Shown here: in pieces, positions 43,470 to 51,928 of the stretch | Position numbering within the stretch: the stretch's first letter is position 1 | How the letters are laid out: the number at the start of each line of letters is the position of its first letter | Assembly: GCA_000824845.1 (NCBI GenBank) | Contig: CCNC01000204.1 | Coordinates: 61,071-125,070, forward strand | From: Mesorhizobium sp. ORS 3359 | GTDB taxonomy: Bacteria; Pseudomonadota; Alphaproteobacteria; Rhizobiales; Rhizobiaceae | DNA length: 64,000 bases | Direction of reading: 5' to 3' | Made by a program: the position numbers and the translations under genes | Notes under the pieces: model-generated | Seen by the model: the letters and a program-made list of their open reading frames with translations, nothing else | What the model was told of the DNA's origin: nothing | Database searches by the model: none

Positions 43470-44440
43470 GCGGGCGGCTCGTCCATGTCGGCAGCGCGGT
43501 GGTGGATTACGTCTACCGCATCGATGCGTTGCCGGCGGCCGGCACGGAAAAGACCGCGTCAGCTTACGCCCGCGTCCCCGGCGGCGGTTTCAACATGATG
43601 GTCGCGGCAAGCCGCACCGGCATGAAGGTGGTGTTCGGCGGCCAGCTCGGCACCGGGCCAGACGGAGACTTCCTGCGCGCCGCTTTCGCGGCCGAAGGCA
43701 TCGAGACGCTGACGCCGCCTTCGCCGTCGATGGACAGCGGCAATTGCGTGGCCATGATCAGCGGGGACGCGGAGCGCACCTTCGTCTCCTGGCCGGGCGC
43801 CGAGAGCCGGCTGACGCCGGACATGATGAAGCCGGTTCAAGTCCTTCCGGGCGACTGGGTTTTCACCTCGGGTTACACGCTGAGCTATCCCGGCAGCCGC
43901 GATGCTCTGGCCGACTGGATCGAGGCGCTGCCGGACGGCATTCCATTCGTCTTCGATCCAACGCCGGTGATCGCCGATATTCCGCGCCGGATCCTGGACA
44001 GGGTGCTGGCGCGCGCAACCTGGCTGAGCTGCAACACCAATGAGGCCGCAGAGATTGCCGGCGCCGGCGACGCCCAGACCGTCGCCATACGATTGCTGGC
44101 CGAGCATTGCCCCAGCGCCGAAGGCGTCGTCATCCGCGCCGGCGCGCATGGCTGCCTGGTGCGCATGGCCGATGGCGGCACGCGCGCGGTTCCCGGTTTC
44201 GAGGTGAAGGCCGTCGACACGAACGGGGCCGGCGACACGCATATCGGCGCCTTCGTCAGTGGCCTTTCGCGCGGCATGTCGCCTTGCGAGGCGGCTCGCT
44301 ACGCCAATGCGGCCGCCGCGCTTTCGGTCACCCGCCATGGCGGGTCCTCGGCGCCGACCGACATGGAGATCCAGGAGTTCCTGACCGAGCGCGGCGAAGC
44401 GATGACCGCGCCTGGCCGGGCGGAAGCGACTGCAACTTAA
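43466..44440 (+). CDS. PfkB family carbohydrate kinase (YegV-like)
   Basis: A 324-residue ribokinase-like kinase. N-terminal GSAVVDYVYRIDALPAAGTE, GGGFNMMVAASRTGMKVVFG (substrate-binding Gly-rich loop) and the C-terminal ATP/anion-hole motif VDTNGAGDTHIGAFVSGL near 250-267 with the catalytic Asp are intact. The start is GTG at 43466, overlapping the hydrolase TGA, with AAGGAGGA upstream. It probably phosphorylates the sugar released by the ADP-ribosylglycohydrolase homologue. Ribose, a nucleoside or another pentose are possible; the sequence alone does not decide. Confidence 0.9.
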   Translation: MSGRLVHVGSAVVDYVYRIDALPAAGTEKTASAYARVPGGGFNMMVAASRTGMKVVFGGQLGTGPDGDFLRAAFAAEGIETLTPPSPSMDSGNCVAMISGDAERTFVSWPGAESRLTPDMMKPVQVLPGDWVFTSGYTLSYPGSRDALADWIEALPDGIPFVFDPTPVIADIPRRILDRVLARATWLSCNTNEAAEIAGAGDAQTVAIRLLAEHCPSAEGVVIRAGAHGCLVRMADGGTRAVPGFEVKAVDTNGAGDTHIGAFVSGLSRGMSPCEAARYANAAAALSVTRHGGSSAPTDMEIQEFLTERGEAMTAPGRAEATAT

Positions 44441-44479
44441 CAAGCCCGTCAATCGGGCAAACAATGAGAGGAAAAGAAC

Positions 44480-45544
44480 ATGCGCATGCCCAGACTGACC
44501 GCTTTTCTGACGGCCACCGCCGTCTTCGTCTCCGCATTCACGCTGGCAGCACAGGCCGCCGAGGAAGTGCATGTGCTCAACTGGAAAGGTTACGGCGCCG
44601 ACGAGCCGTGGGCGGTGGCCAATTTCGAGAAGGCGACCGGCTTCAAGGTGGTCAACGACTTCTTCAACTCCGAACAGGAGATGCTGACCAAGATACGGAC
44701 CAATCCCGGCCTCTATGACGTCGTCATGATCAACGCCGCCTTCAACGACCAGGCGATGGCCGGCAAGCTGATCCAGCCGATCGACGTGTCGAAGCTCTCC
44801 AACTATGCCGACATCGCCAAGGACAAGGCCGGCTCGCCGATGCTCAACCATGACGGCAAGGTCTATGGCGTGCCGTGGGTGTGGGGCCTGACAGCGCTGG
44901 CCATCAACGACAAGTCCTTCGACAAGCCGCCGACGAGCATCGCCGAAATGTGGGGCCCGGCGCATAAGGGCCGCGTCATCATCCGCGACGACGCCGTCGA
45001 GGCGGTGCAGTTCGGCGCGATCGCGTCGGGTCAGAACATCAACGACATCAAGGATATGGACGCGGTCAAGGCGAAGCTCACCTCGCTGATGCCGCAGATC
45101 AAGACGTTCTGGAGCTCGGAGAACGACTGGAACCAGATGGTCGCCTCCAACCAGATCGACATCGGCACATATTGGAGCGGCTCGGCCGACCGTGCCAAGA
45201 CGCATTTCAAGCTGCCGGTCTCCCTCGTCATCCCGCAAGAGGGCGCCGTCGCCTGGCTCGACGCCTTCTCGATTCCCGTCGGCTCCAAGAATGTCGCCGG
45301 CGCCGAGGCCTTCATCAACTACATGATCGATCCGAAGTTCTACGTCGAATGGGTCACCAAGGTCGGCGCGCCGGTTTCGGCCAACACCAAGGCGGTCGAC
45401 GCGCTGCCGGAGGATGCGTTCAACCGCAAGGTCATGGGCAGCCCGGATGTCGCCAAGCGCATCCAGTTCCAGGCGCCGGTCACCGATGAGCAGCGCGAGA
45501 AATATCTGGCGCTGTGGCAGGAGCTGAAGGTCAACGTGAAGTAA
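44480..45544 (+). CDS. Spermidine/putrescine-type substrate-binding protein
   Basis: A 354-residue PotD-like periplasmic binding protein with a signal peptide ending near residue 27 (LAAQAAEEVHVLNWKGYG). EVHVLNWKGYGADEPWAVAN and FEKATGFKVVNDFFNSEQEM are the usual PotD start. The canonical Trp/Glu/Asp set of polyamine binders is only partly visible, so the ligand may differ. It lies 39 bases after the kinase gene and leads a complete four-gene importer. In E. coli the corresponding slot is filled by YegT, an MFS nucleoside-type transporter. Confidence 0.9.
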   Translation: MRMPRLTAFLTATAVFVSAFTLAAQAAEEVHVLNWKGYGADEPWAVANFEKATGFKVVNDFFNSEQEMLTKIRTNPGLYDVVMINAAFNDQAMAGKLIQPIDVSKLSNYADIAKDKAGSPMLNHDGKVYGVPWVWGLTALAINDKSFDKPPTSIAEMWGPAHKGRVIIRDDAVEAVQFGAIASGQNINDIKDMDAVKAKLTSLMPQIKTFWSSENDWNQMVASNQIDIGTYWSGSADRAKTHFKLPVSLVIPQEGAVAWLDAFSIPVGSKNVAGAEAFINYMIDPKFYVEWVTKVGAPVSANTKAVDALPEDAFNRKVMGSPDVAKRIQFQAPVTDEQREKYLALWQELKVNVK

Positions 45545-45572
45545 TCGAGGTCTTTCGGGGAGGAGAGGCAGA

Positions 45573-46442
45573 ATGGCTGACCAGCTTGCGATCGGTTCGC
45601 GCCGCGGACTGAAGCCGGCCCTGCCGCTTCTCCTTCCAGCCTATCTGTGGCTGACAGTGGCGATCTTCCTGCCGCTGTCGGCCATGGTCTTCTTCTCGTT
45701 CATGACCGACCTGCCGCTGGCCGGAAAGGAATGGTCGTTCACGCTCGGCAATTACGCGGCCTTCTTCTCGCAAAGCCTCTATTCGACGCTTCTGTTTGCG
45801 TCGCTGCGGCTCGGCCTCGAGGTGACGCTGTGGTGCGTGGTCATAGGCTATCCGGCGGCCTATGTGCTGGCCAAGGTGCTGAAGGGGCGCAGCCGCGAGG
45901 CGATCTTCCTGCTCGTTATCCTGCCGTTCTGGTCGAACGGGCTGGTGCGCATCTTCTCCTGGGCGATGGTGCTGCGCGAAGGCGGCATTCTCGACACGGC
46001 GCTCAACGCCGTGCTGCCGTTCAAGATCAACATCGATCTCATGTATTCCTATCCGGCCGTCATCATCGGCCTGGTGCATTCCTATGTGCCCTACATGGTG
46101 CTGACCTGCTATCTCACGCTGCAGGCCATCGACAACTCGCTGATCGAGGCCGGCCGCTCGCTCGGCGCATCGCGGCTGCAGGTGCTTTGGCGGGTGATCA
46201 TCCCGCTATCGATGCCGGGGCTGATCGCCGGTGCCGCGCTCATCTTCGTTCCGGTTGTCGGCTCCTTCATGGAGCCGCGCATCCTCGGCGGCCGCACCGG
46301 CACTTTCTACGGCACCGTCATCGAAGACCAGTTCGTCGCCGTCTTCAATTGGCCGCTGGGCGCAGCACTTTCCTTCATCCTGCTCGCCGTGGTGCTGATC
46401 ATCCTGGCGCTGGCCGCGCCTGTCCTGCGGAGGGCCGGCTGA
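45573..46442 (+). CDS. ABC transporter permease, PotB type
   Basis: A 289-residue permease with six hydrophobic segments and the EAA loop IEAGRSLGASRLQVLWRVIIP near 192-212 that contacts the ATPase. FMTDLPLAGKEWSFTLGNYAAF is the PotB-like periplasmic part. It starts at an ATG preceded by GGGGAGGAG and its stop overlaps the next ATG by one base. It should form a heterodimer with the following permease. Confidence 0.92.
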   Translation: MADQLAIGSRRGLKPALPLLLPAYLWLTVAIFLPLSAMVFFSFMTDLPLAGKEWSFTLGNYAAFFSQSLYSTLLFASLRLGLEVTLWCVVIGYPAAYVLAKVLKGRSREAIFLLVILPFWSNGLVRIFSWAMVLREGGILDTALNAVLPFKINIDLMYSYPAVIIGLVHSYVPYMVLTCYLTLQAIDNSLIEAGRSLGASRLQVLWRVIIPLSMPGLIAGAALIFVPVVGSFMEPRILGGRTGTFYGTVIEDQFVAVFNWPLGAALSFILLAVVLIILALAAPVLRRAG

Positions 46443-47230
46443 TGGCAACGACGCGCATCCTCGAAGGGCTTGGGCGCTTCTACATCGCGCTTTTGCTCGG
46501 CTTCCTCTATTTGCCGATCATCATCATGGCGGCGATGTCGTTCAACGCCTCGCCCTTCTACCAATTGCCGTTCGAGTGGACGACGGACTGGTACGCCTCG
46601 CTCTGGCAGAACGACCAGCTGATCGCGGCGACCTGGAACAGCATCGAGATCGCCGTCATCACCACTTTGATCTCGACGGTGCTTGGCTCGATGGCTTCGC
46701 TCGCGCTCTATCGCTACGACTTCCGGGGCAAGAAAGTCCTGCAGGCGCTGCTCTTCCCGCCGATCGCCATTCCGTGGCTGATCACCGGCACGGCGATGCT
46801 GATCTTCTTCTTTGGCGTGGGCATCGGACGCGGGCTCATCGCCATCCTGCTCGGCCATGTCGCGCTGGCGCTGCCTTACGTCATTGTCGTCGTGTCGGCC
46901 CGGCTGCAGACCTTCGCGCCGGAGCTGGAGGAGGCGGCGCGCTCGCTCGGCGCCAATCAGTGGCAGGTGACCATGCGCGTGACCTTGCCCTGGATCATGC
47001 CAGGCGTGATCGCCGGCGGGCTGTTCGCCTTCGCCGTGTCGTTCGACCAGTTCGTGGTTTCGTATTTCCTGTCAACCCCTGGCCAGACGACGCTGCCGGT
47101 CGAAATCTATGCCGCGATCCGCAAGGGTTTTACCCCTGAGATCAACGCTGTCTCGACGATCATCATCGTCGTGTCGATGGCGCTGATGCTGCTCACGGCG
47201 CGCTTCTTCAAATTCGGCGGAGAGAAATAA
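46442..47230 (+). CDS. ABC transporter permease, PotC type
   Basis: A 262-residue permease with six hydrophobic segments and the EAA loop LEEAARSLGANQWQVTMRVTLP near 161-182. AAMSFNASPFYQLPFEWTTDW near the start is PotC-like. Start and stop overlap the neighbours by one base each, so the transport genes are translated as a unit. Confidence 0.92.
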   Translation: MATTRILEGLGRFYIALLLGFLYLPIIIMAAMSFNASPFYQLPFEWTTDWYASLWQNDQLIAATWNSIEIAVITTLISTVLGSMASLALYRYDFRGKKVLQALLFPPIAIPWLITGTAMLIFFFGVGIGRGLIAILLGHVALALPYVIVVVSARLQTFAPELEEAARSLGANQWQVTMRVTLPWIMPGVIAGGLFAFAVSFDQFVVSYFLSTPGQTTLPVEIYAAIRKGFTPEINAVSTIIIVVSMALMLLTARFFKFGGEK

Positions 47231-48297
47231 TGGCTGGCGTTCAGGTCGCGAACGTCTCGCGCAGTTTTGGCGCGCACAAGGCTTTGGATAACGTCTCGAT
47301 CGATTTCGCCGATGGCGGCTTCTATGCGCTGCTCGGGCCTTCGGGCAGCGGTAAGACCACGCTGCTGCGCCAGATCGCCGGCTTCGATTTTCCGGATGCT
47401 GGGCGCATCGCCATCGGCGGCGAAAGCGTCGAGCGCGTGCCGGTCGAGAAGCGGCGCATCGGCATGGTTTTCCAGAACTATGCCTTGTTTCCGAATATGA
47501 GCGTCGCCGACAATGTCGCCTTCGGCCTTTCGGTTCGCGGCGAGCCCAAGGCGACGATCGCTACCGAGGTCCAGCGCGCGCTCGATCTCGTTCAGCTGGG
47601 CAAGCTCGGCGGGCGCAAGCCACACCAACTCTCCGGCGGCCAGCGCCAGCGCGTGGCGTTGGCGCGCGCCATCGTCACCAAGCCGCGCGTGCTCCTGCTC
47701 GACGAGCCGTTAGGTGCGCTCGACAAGGCGCTGCGCGTCGACATGCAGATCGAGCTGAAGCGCATCCAGCGCGAGATCGGCATCACCACCATCTTCGTCA
47801 CCCACGACCAGGAGGAGGCGCTGACGATGAGCGACCGCATTGGCATCCTGCGCGACGGCCAGGTGGTGCAGGAAGGGCCGCCGGAAGAGATCTACGACCG
47901 GCCGCAAAGCGAGTTCGCCGCGACCTTCCTCGGCGACGCCAACATCTTTCGCGGCGATGCGACCGGCTCCGGGATCAAGCTGCCCGACGGCACGACGATC
48001 AAGGCTTCGACAGGCACCTCGGTGCCGGCTGGCGCCAAGGCGAGCTGCGCGGTTCGGCCCGAGCGAATCCGGATTTCGACAGGCGCGGCAAAGCCCGACC
48101 CAGCCAATGCCAACACGCTCAAGGGTCAGGTCTCGAAGCGCATCTTCGCTGGCAACAACAGCACCTATTTCGTCGACCGCGATGGCCAGACGCTGAAGGT
48201 GATCGTCCAGAACACCGGGGCCGAAAGATTGGCCGAAGGTCAGCCCGTCGTGCTTAGCTGGTCGCCGGACAGCACGGTACTGATCGCGGCCGCTTGA
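47230..48297 (+). CDS. ABC transporter ATP-binding protein, PotA type with TOBE domain
   Basis: A 355-residue ATPase: Walker A GPSGSGKTT near 36-44, signature LSGGQRQRVALARAI near 137-151, Walker B VLLLDEPLGALD near 156-167, H loop VTHDQEEA. The region beyond 235 forms a TOBE-type regulatory domain (GDANIFRGDATGSGIKLPDG, CAVRPERIRIS). It completes the Pot-type importer. The next gene begins 83 bases later on the same strand, so the enzyme genes downstream may share the transcript. Confidence 0.93.
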   Translation: MAGVQVANVSRSFGAHKALDNVSIDFADGGFYALLGPSGSGKTTLLRQIAGFDFPDAGRIAIGGESVERVPVEKRRIGMVFQNYALFPNMSVADNVAFGLSVRGEPKATIATEVQRALDLVQLGKLGGRKPHQLSGGQRQRVALARAIVTKPRVLLLDEPLGALDKALRVDMQIELKRIQREIGITTIFVTHDQEEALTMSDRIGILRDGQVVQEGPPEEIYDRPQSEFAATFLGDANIFRGDATGSGIKLPDGTTIKASTGTSVPAGAKASCAVRPERIRISTGAAKPDPANANTLKGQVSKRIFAGNNSTYFVDRDGQTLKVIVQNTGAERLAEGQPVVLSWSPDSTVLIAAA

Positions 48298-48380
48298 TAG
48301 CGCTGATGGGAAATGATGGCGCGGGGCTTGGCTGAGGCCTGGGCCATCGCGGTATATCCAGTCCTCGACGGGAGGAATGG

Positions 48381-49469
48381 ATGGCGAGCACGGGTTTCGA
48401 GCCGGACGTAAAGGTCCGTGTCAAGGACTACCGGATCGGCTGCATCGGCGCCGGTATGATCATGGCCGAATGCCATCTCGCCGCCTATGCGCAGGCCGGC
48501 TTTCCGGTGGTGGCGATCGCTTCCCGGACCAAGGCGAATGCCGAGAAGGTGGCGGATCGCTGGCATATCCCGACCGTACACGACACGCCGGAGCAATTGA
48601 TCGAGGACGATCGTGTCGAGATCGTCGACCTTGCCTTTCCTCCCGACCAGCAGCCGGCGCTGATCCGCCATGCGCTGAAGCAAAAACACATCAAGGCGAT
48701 CCTGGCGCAGAAGCCGCTGGCGCTTTCGGTCGAGCAAGCGGTGAGGCTGCGCGACGAGGCGGCTGCCTCCGGCAAGATCCTCTCGGTCAACCAGAACATG
48801 CGCTACGACCAGTCGATGCGCGTTCTGAAGCAGATCATCGACAGCGGCGCGCTTGGCGAGATCGTCTTTGCCGAGATCGACATGCACGCAATCCCGCATT
48901 GGCAGACCTTCCTAACCGGTTACGACCGGCTGACGCTCGCCAATATGAGCGTGCATCATCTGGACGTGCTGCGCTTCCTGTTCGGCGATCCGGACGAGAT
49001 CACCACGCTGACGCGCAAGGACCCGCGCACTCAGTTCGAGCATTCCGACGGCATAACCGTGTCGACCTTGCGCTTTCCTTCCGGCGTGTTCGCGGTATCG
49101 CTGGAAGATGTCTGGTCCGGACCACGCCAGGAAGGCTACGACGACGACCAGCACATCAACTGGCGCGTCGACGGCACCAAGGGCGTTGCCAAGGGCACTA
49201 TCGGCTGGCCGAAGGGTGTCGCCTCGACGCTGACCTATGCTTCGACCGAGACGACGGGCGGGAAATGGGTCAGCCCAAGCTGGGAGACGATGTGGTTTCC
49301 ACACGCCTTCATCGGCGTCATGGAGCAACTGCAATATGCCTTGAAGACCGGCACGTCGCCGGCGCTGTCGGTTGCCGACAACGTCAGAACCATGGCGCTG
49401 GTCGAGGCCGGCTACCGGTCGATGGCCGAAGGCCGTACCGTCAAGCTGACCGAAATCCGCGTCGACTGA
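48381..49469 (+). CDS. Gfo/Idh/MocA family oxidoreductase
   Basis: A 362-residue NAD(P)-dependent dehydrogenase. The Rossmann motif IGCIGAGMIMAECHLAAYAQ is near 19-38, followed by AILAQKPLALSVEQA with the conserved EKP-type motif (here QKP, Glu replaced by Gln) and the catalytic-type HHLDVLRFLFGDPDEI near 193-208. The family acts on inositols, sugars and sugar-like cyclitols, and includes MocA from rhizopine catabolism. It starts at an ATG with GGGAGG upstream. The Lys of the KP motif, which is catalytic in this family, is present. It begins the enzyme block of the moc-like run. Confidence 0.88.
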   Translation: MASTGFEPDVKVRVKDYRIGCIGAGMIMAECHLAAYAQAGFPVVAIASRTKANAEKVADRWHIPTVHDTPEQLIEDDRVEIVDLAFPPDQQPALIRHALKQKHIKAILAQKPLALSVEQAVRLRDEAAASGKILSVNQNMRYDQSMRVLKQIIDSGALGEIVFAEIDMHAIPHWQTFLTGYDRLTLANMSVHHLDVLRFLFGDPDEITTLTRKDPRTQFEHSDGITVSTLRFPSGVFAVSLEDVWSGPRQEGYDDDQHINWRVDGTKGVAKGTIGWPKGVASTLTYASTETTGGKWVSPSWETMWFPHAFIGVMEQLQYALKTGTSPALSVADNVRTMALVEAGYRSMAEGRTVKLTEIRVD

Positions 49470-49520
49470 GGCCGCCGAAAGACGCGGCAACTGAATCGCT
49501 TACCGGGAGGACTTCACCTC

Positions 49521-50435
49521 ATGATGCAGGCAGGTATCTTCACAGGCTACTTCCCCTACGAGCTGGAGGAATCGGCAAGACGCATCCGGGCGCTCGGTTT
49601 CAACACGGTGCAGCTCGACCTGCATTTCAAGGACATCGACCTGTCGGCCGGGCAGATCACGAAGGATAAGGCGAGGAGGGTGCGCGATACGTTTCGCGAC
49701 CACAATCTGCCGGTCTGCTGCGTGTCCGGCTACACCAACATCATCCATCCGGACAAGGGAGAGCGTGACCGGCGGCTTGCCTATCTCAAGGAGATCATCC
49801 GCAACGCCCGGGACTTCGGCAGCCCTTACGTGATCTCCGAGACCGGCACCTACAACACCGAGTCCGACTGGGTGCATCACCCCAGGAACAAGACCGAGGA
49901 AGGCTTCGAGGAATGCCGCAAGGTGATCTCGGACCTCGCACGGACGGCTTACGACCACGGCGCCGTGTTCCTGCTCGAGACCTATGTCAACAATGTCGTC
50001 GGCTCGGTCGAGGAGACGGTGAAAATGTTCGCCCAGGTCGACCATCCCTGCCTCGGGCTGCTGATGGATCCGACAAACTATTTCGAGGCGCACAACATCG
50101 ACAGCATGGACCAGGTGCTGAACCAGGTGTTCGACACGCTGACCGACAAGATCAGGATCGCGCATGCCAAGGACGTGAAGCGGTCCGGCGGGGACAAGAG
50201 CGAAAAGCATGCCGATATCGGCGACGCGGACGCGCATGAGGGACTGACCTTCCGCGGCGTCGGCGAGATCGAGCTACCGGCGCCGGGGCTGGGCGCGCTG
50301 AACTACGACCTCTATCTCAGGCGGCTCAGCGAGAAGCATCCGAACATCCCGGTGATCATCGAGCATCTGACCGAGGACGACGTGCCGCGCGCCAAGACAT
50401 TCCTCGACGGCAAATTCCGTGCGAACGGGCTTTGA
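49521..50435 (+). CDS. Sugar phosphate isomerase/epimerase-like TIM-barrel protein
   Basis: A 304-residue xylose-isomerase-like barrel. The likely metal ligands are Glu in FLLETYVNNVVGS, Asp in GLLMDPTNYFEAHN, His in IRIAHAKDVKRS and Glu in IPVIIEHLTEDDV. The family includes IolE/MocC dehydratases and epimerases of inositol and sugar catabolism. The gene lies 51 bases after the MocA-like gene, with GGGAGGA upstream of the ATG. The pairing of a Gfo/Idh oxidoreductase with this barrel is common in inositol-like pathways. A specific reaction cannot be assigned. Confidence 0.86.
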   Translation: MMQAGIFTGYFPYELEESARRIRALGFNTVQLDLHFKDIDLSAGQITKDKARRVRDTFRDHNLPVCCVSGYTNIIHPDKGERDRRLAYLKEIIRNARDFGSPYVISETGTYNTESDWVHHPRNKTEEGFEECRKVISDLARTAYDHGAVFLLETYVNNVVGSVEETVKMFAQVDHPCLGLLMDPTNYFEAHNIDSMDQVLNQVFDTLTDKIRIAHAKDVKRSGGDKSEKHADIGDADAHEGLTFRGVGEIELPAPGLGALNYDLYLRRLSEKHPNIPVIIEHLTEDDVPRAKTFLDGKFRANGL

Positions 50436-50450
50436 TTGCGGGGAGGGACG

Positions 50451-51548
50451 ATGACGGCGGCCTCCAGCACCAAGCGCGACTACAGCCTTGTCGGCGAAAG
50501 CACGCGCAGGGCGATCGAGACCGGGCTTGCCTCGGCCGAGTGGTATCACACGGATGTACCGCGCAAGACCATGAAGGAATTGATGCAGCGCTCGGACGGG
50601 CCGGCGATCCGCGACACCATGATCTGGATCGTCGCGATCCTGGGCTCGGCGGCGGGTATCGTCCGGTTCTGGGGCACATGGTGGGTCGTGCCGTTCCTGT
50701 TCGTCTACGGCGTGCTCTACGGCTCGTCCAGCGACTCGCGCTGGCACGAATGCGGCCACGGCACCGCCTTCCGCACCCGCTGGATGAACGATGTCGTCTA
50801 TCACATCGCTTCCTTCATGCTGATGCGCAATCCGGTGCAGTGGCGCTGGAGCCATGCGCGCCATCACACCGACACCATCATCGTCGGCCGTGACGCCGAG
50901 ATCGCGGTGATGCGGCCGCCGGATTTGCTCAAGGCGGCGCTGGCCTTCACCGGCATCCTCGACTTCCGCAATTCGCTGCCGACGCTGGTGCGCCAGTCCT
51001 TCGGCACATTGTCGGAGGACGAGAAGAGCTACATACCGGAGATGGAACAGCAGAAGGCGGTGGTCGCGGCGCGCTGGCACATGGTGGTTTACGCCGCGAC
51101 GATCGCTGTCGCGATCGCGCTCAGGTCATGGATACCGCTGGTGCTGATCGGCCTGCCGCGCCTCTACGGCACCTGGCACATGGTGCTGACGGGGCTCTTG
51201 CAGCATATCGGGCTGGCCGACAACGTCACCGACCATAGGCTCAACACGCGCACGGTCTACATGAACCCGATCAGCCGGTTCATCTACTGGAACATGAACT
51301 ATCATGTGGAGCACCACATGTTCCCGATGGTGCCGTACCACGCGCTGCCGAAGCTGCATGAACTGATCAAGCACGATCTGCCGGTGGCGAACCCTTCGAT
51401 GTGGCACGCCTATCGCGAGGTCTGGCCGGTGCTGCTCAAGCAGCTGAAATACGAGGATTTTTACCTCAAGCGGGAATTGCCGCCGACGGCCAAGCCCTAT
51501 CGCGGCGAGTTCCATGATCTCGACGTAACGGCCGCGGCCGCCGAATAG
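50451..51548 (+). CDS. MocD-like membrane diiron oxygenase (fatty acid desaturase superfamily)
   Basis: A 365-residue integral membrane protein with hydrophobic segments at about 60-98, 195-215 and 220-240. The three histidine boxes that hold the diiron centre are intact: HECGH near 101, HARHH near 138 and HVEHH near 285. This wording is that of MocD, a rhizopine-catabolism protein proposed to oxidise or demethylate its substrate, rather than of lipid desaturases proper. The ATG at 50451 is preceded by GGGGAGGGA. The next gene encodes a MocE-like Rieske ferredoxin, its probable electron donor; no matching reductase (MocF) is in the window. An unknown O- or N-methyl compound is a plausible substrate. 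Confidence 0.87.
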   Translation: MTAASSTKRDYSLVGESTRRAIETGLASAEWYHTDVPRKTMKELMQRSDGPAIRDTMIWIVAILGSAAGIVRFWGTWWVVPFLFVYGVLYGSSSDSRWHECGHGTAFRTRWMNDVVYHIASFMLMRNPVQWRWSHARHHTDTIIVGRDAEIAVMRPPDLLKAALAFTGILDFRNSLPTLVRQSFGTLSEDEKSYIPEMEQQKAVVAARWHMVVYAATIAVAIALRSWIPLVLIGLPRLYGTWHMVLTGLLQHIGLADNVTDHRLNTRTVYMNPISRFIYWNMNYHVEHHMFPMVPYHALPKLHELIKHDLPVANPSMWHAYREVWPVLLKQLKYEDFYLKRELPPTAKPYRGEFHDLDVTAAAAE

Positions 51549-51574
51549 GAGCCACGGCAATTCGGAGATAGACG

Positions 51575-51889
51575 GTGGCGGACTGGGTCGAAGCATGCGC
51601 GGTGGACGACGTGGACGAGGAGGACGTGATCCGCTTCGACCATGGCGGCCGCAGCTTCGCGATCTACCGCTCGCCGGACGACGCTTTCTTCGCCACCGAC
51701 GGGTTCTGCACGCATGAGAAAGCGCATCTCGCCGACGGGCTGGTGATGGACGACATCATTGAATGCCCCAAGCACAACGGCCGCTTCAACTACAAGACCG
51801 GCCAGGCCAAGGGCGCGCCGGTCTGCGTCAACCTCAAGACCTATCCGGTCAAGGTCGAGGCCGGTAAGGTGATGATCGATATCGGCTGA
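51575..51889 (+). CDS. MocE-like Rieske [2Fe-2S] ferredoxin
   Basis: A 104-residue soluble ferredoxin. The Rieske ligands are CTH (Cys-x-His) in DGFCTHEKAHLADG and CPKHNGRF (Cys-x-x-His) about 18 residues later. This is the bacterial-ferredoxin form, without a membrane anchor. MocE has the same size and partners MocD. The start used here is a GTG at 51575 following GGAG by about 11 bases; the protein begins MADWVEACAVDD. It lies 26 bases after the oxygenase gene, which supports a shared electron-transfer role. Confidence 0.9.
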   Translation: MADWVEACAVDDVDEEDVIRFDHGGRSFAIYRSPDDAFFATDGFCTHEKAHLADGLVMDDIIECPKHNGRFNYKTGQAKGAPVCVNLKTYPVKVEAGKVMIDIG

Positions 51890-51928
51890 TAGCAACGCGC
51901 CGCAACACATAGAGGGAACCGAAGTCCG

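Noticed and set aside
44480..48297. Calling the Pot-type importer potABCD for polyamines
   Set aside because: The family is right, but the ligand residues cannot be confirmed and the neighbours point to a glycoside or sugar-like compound.
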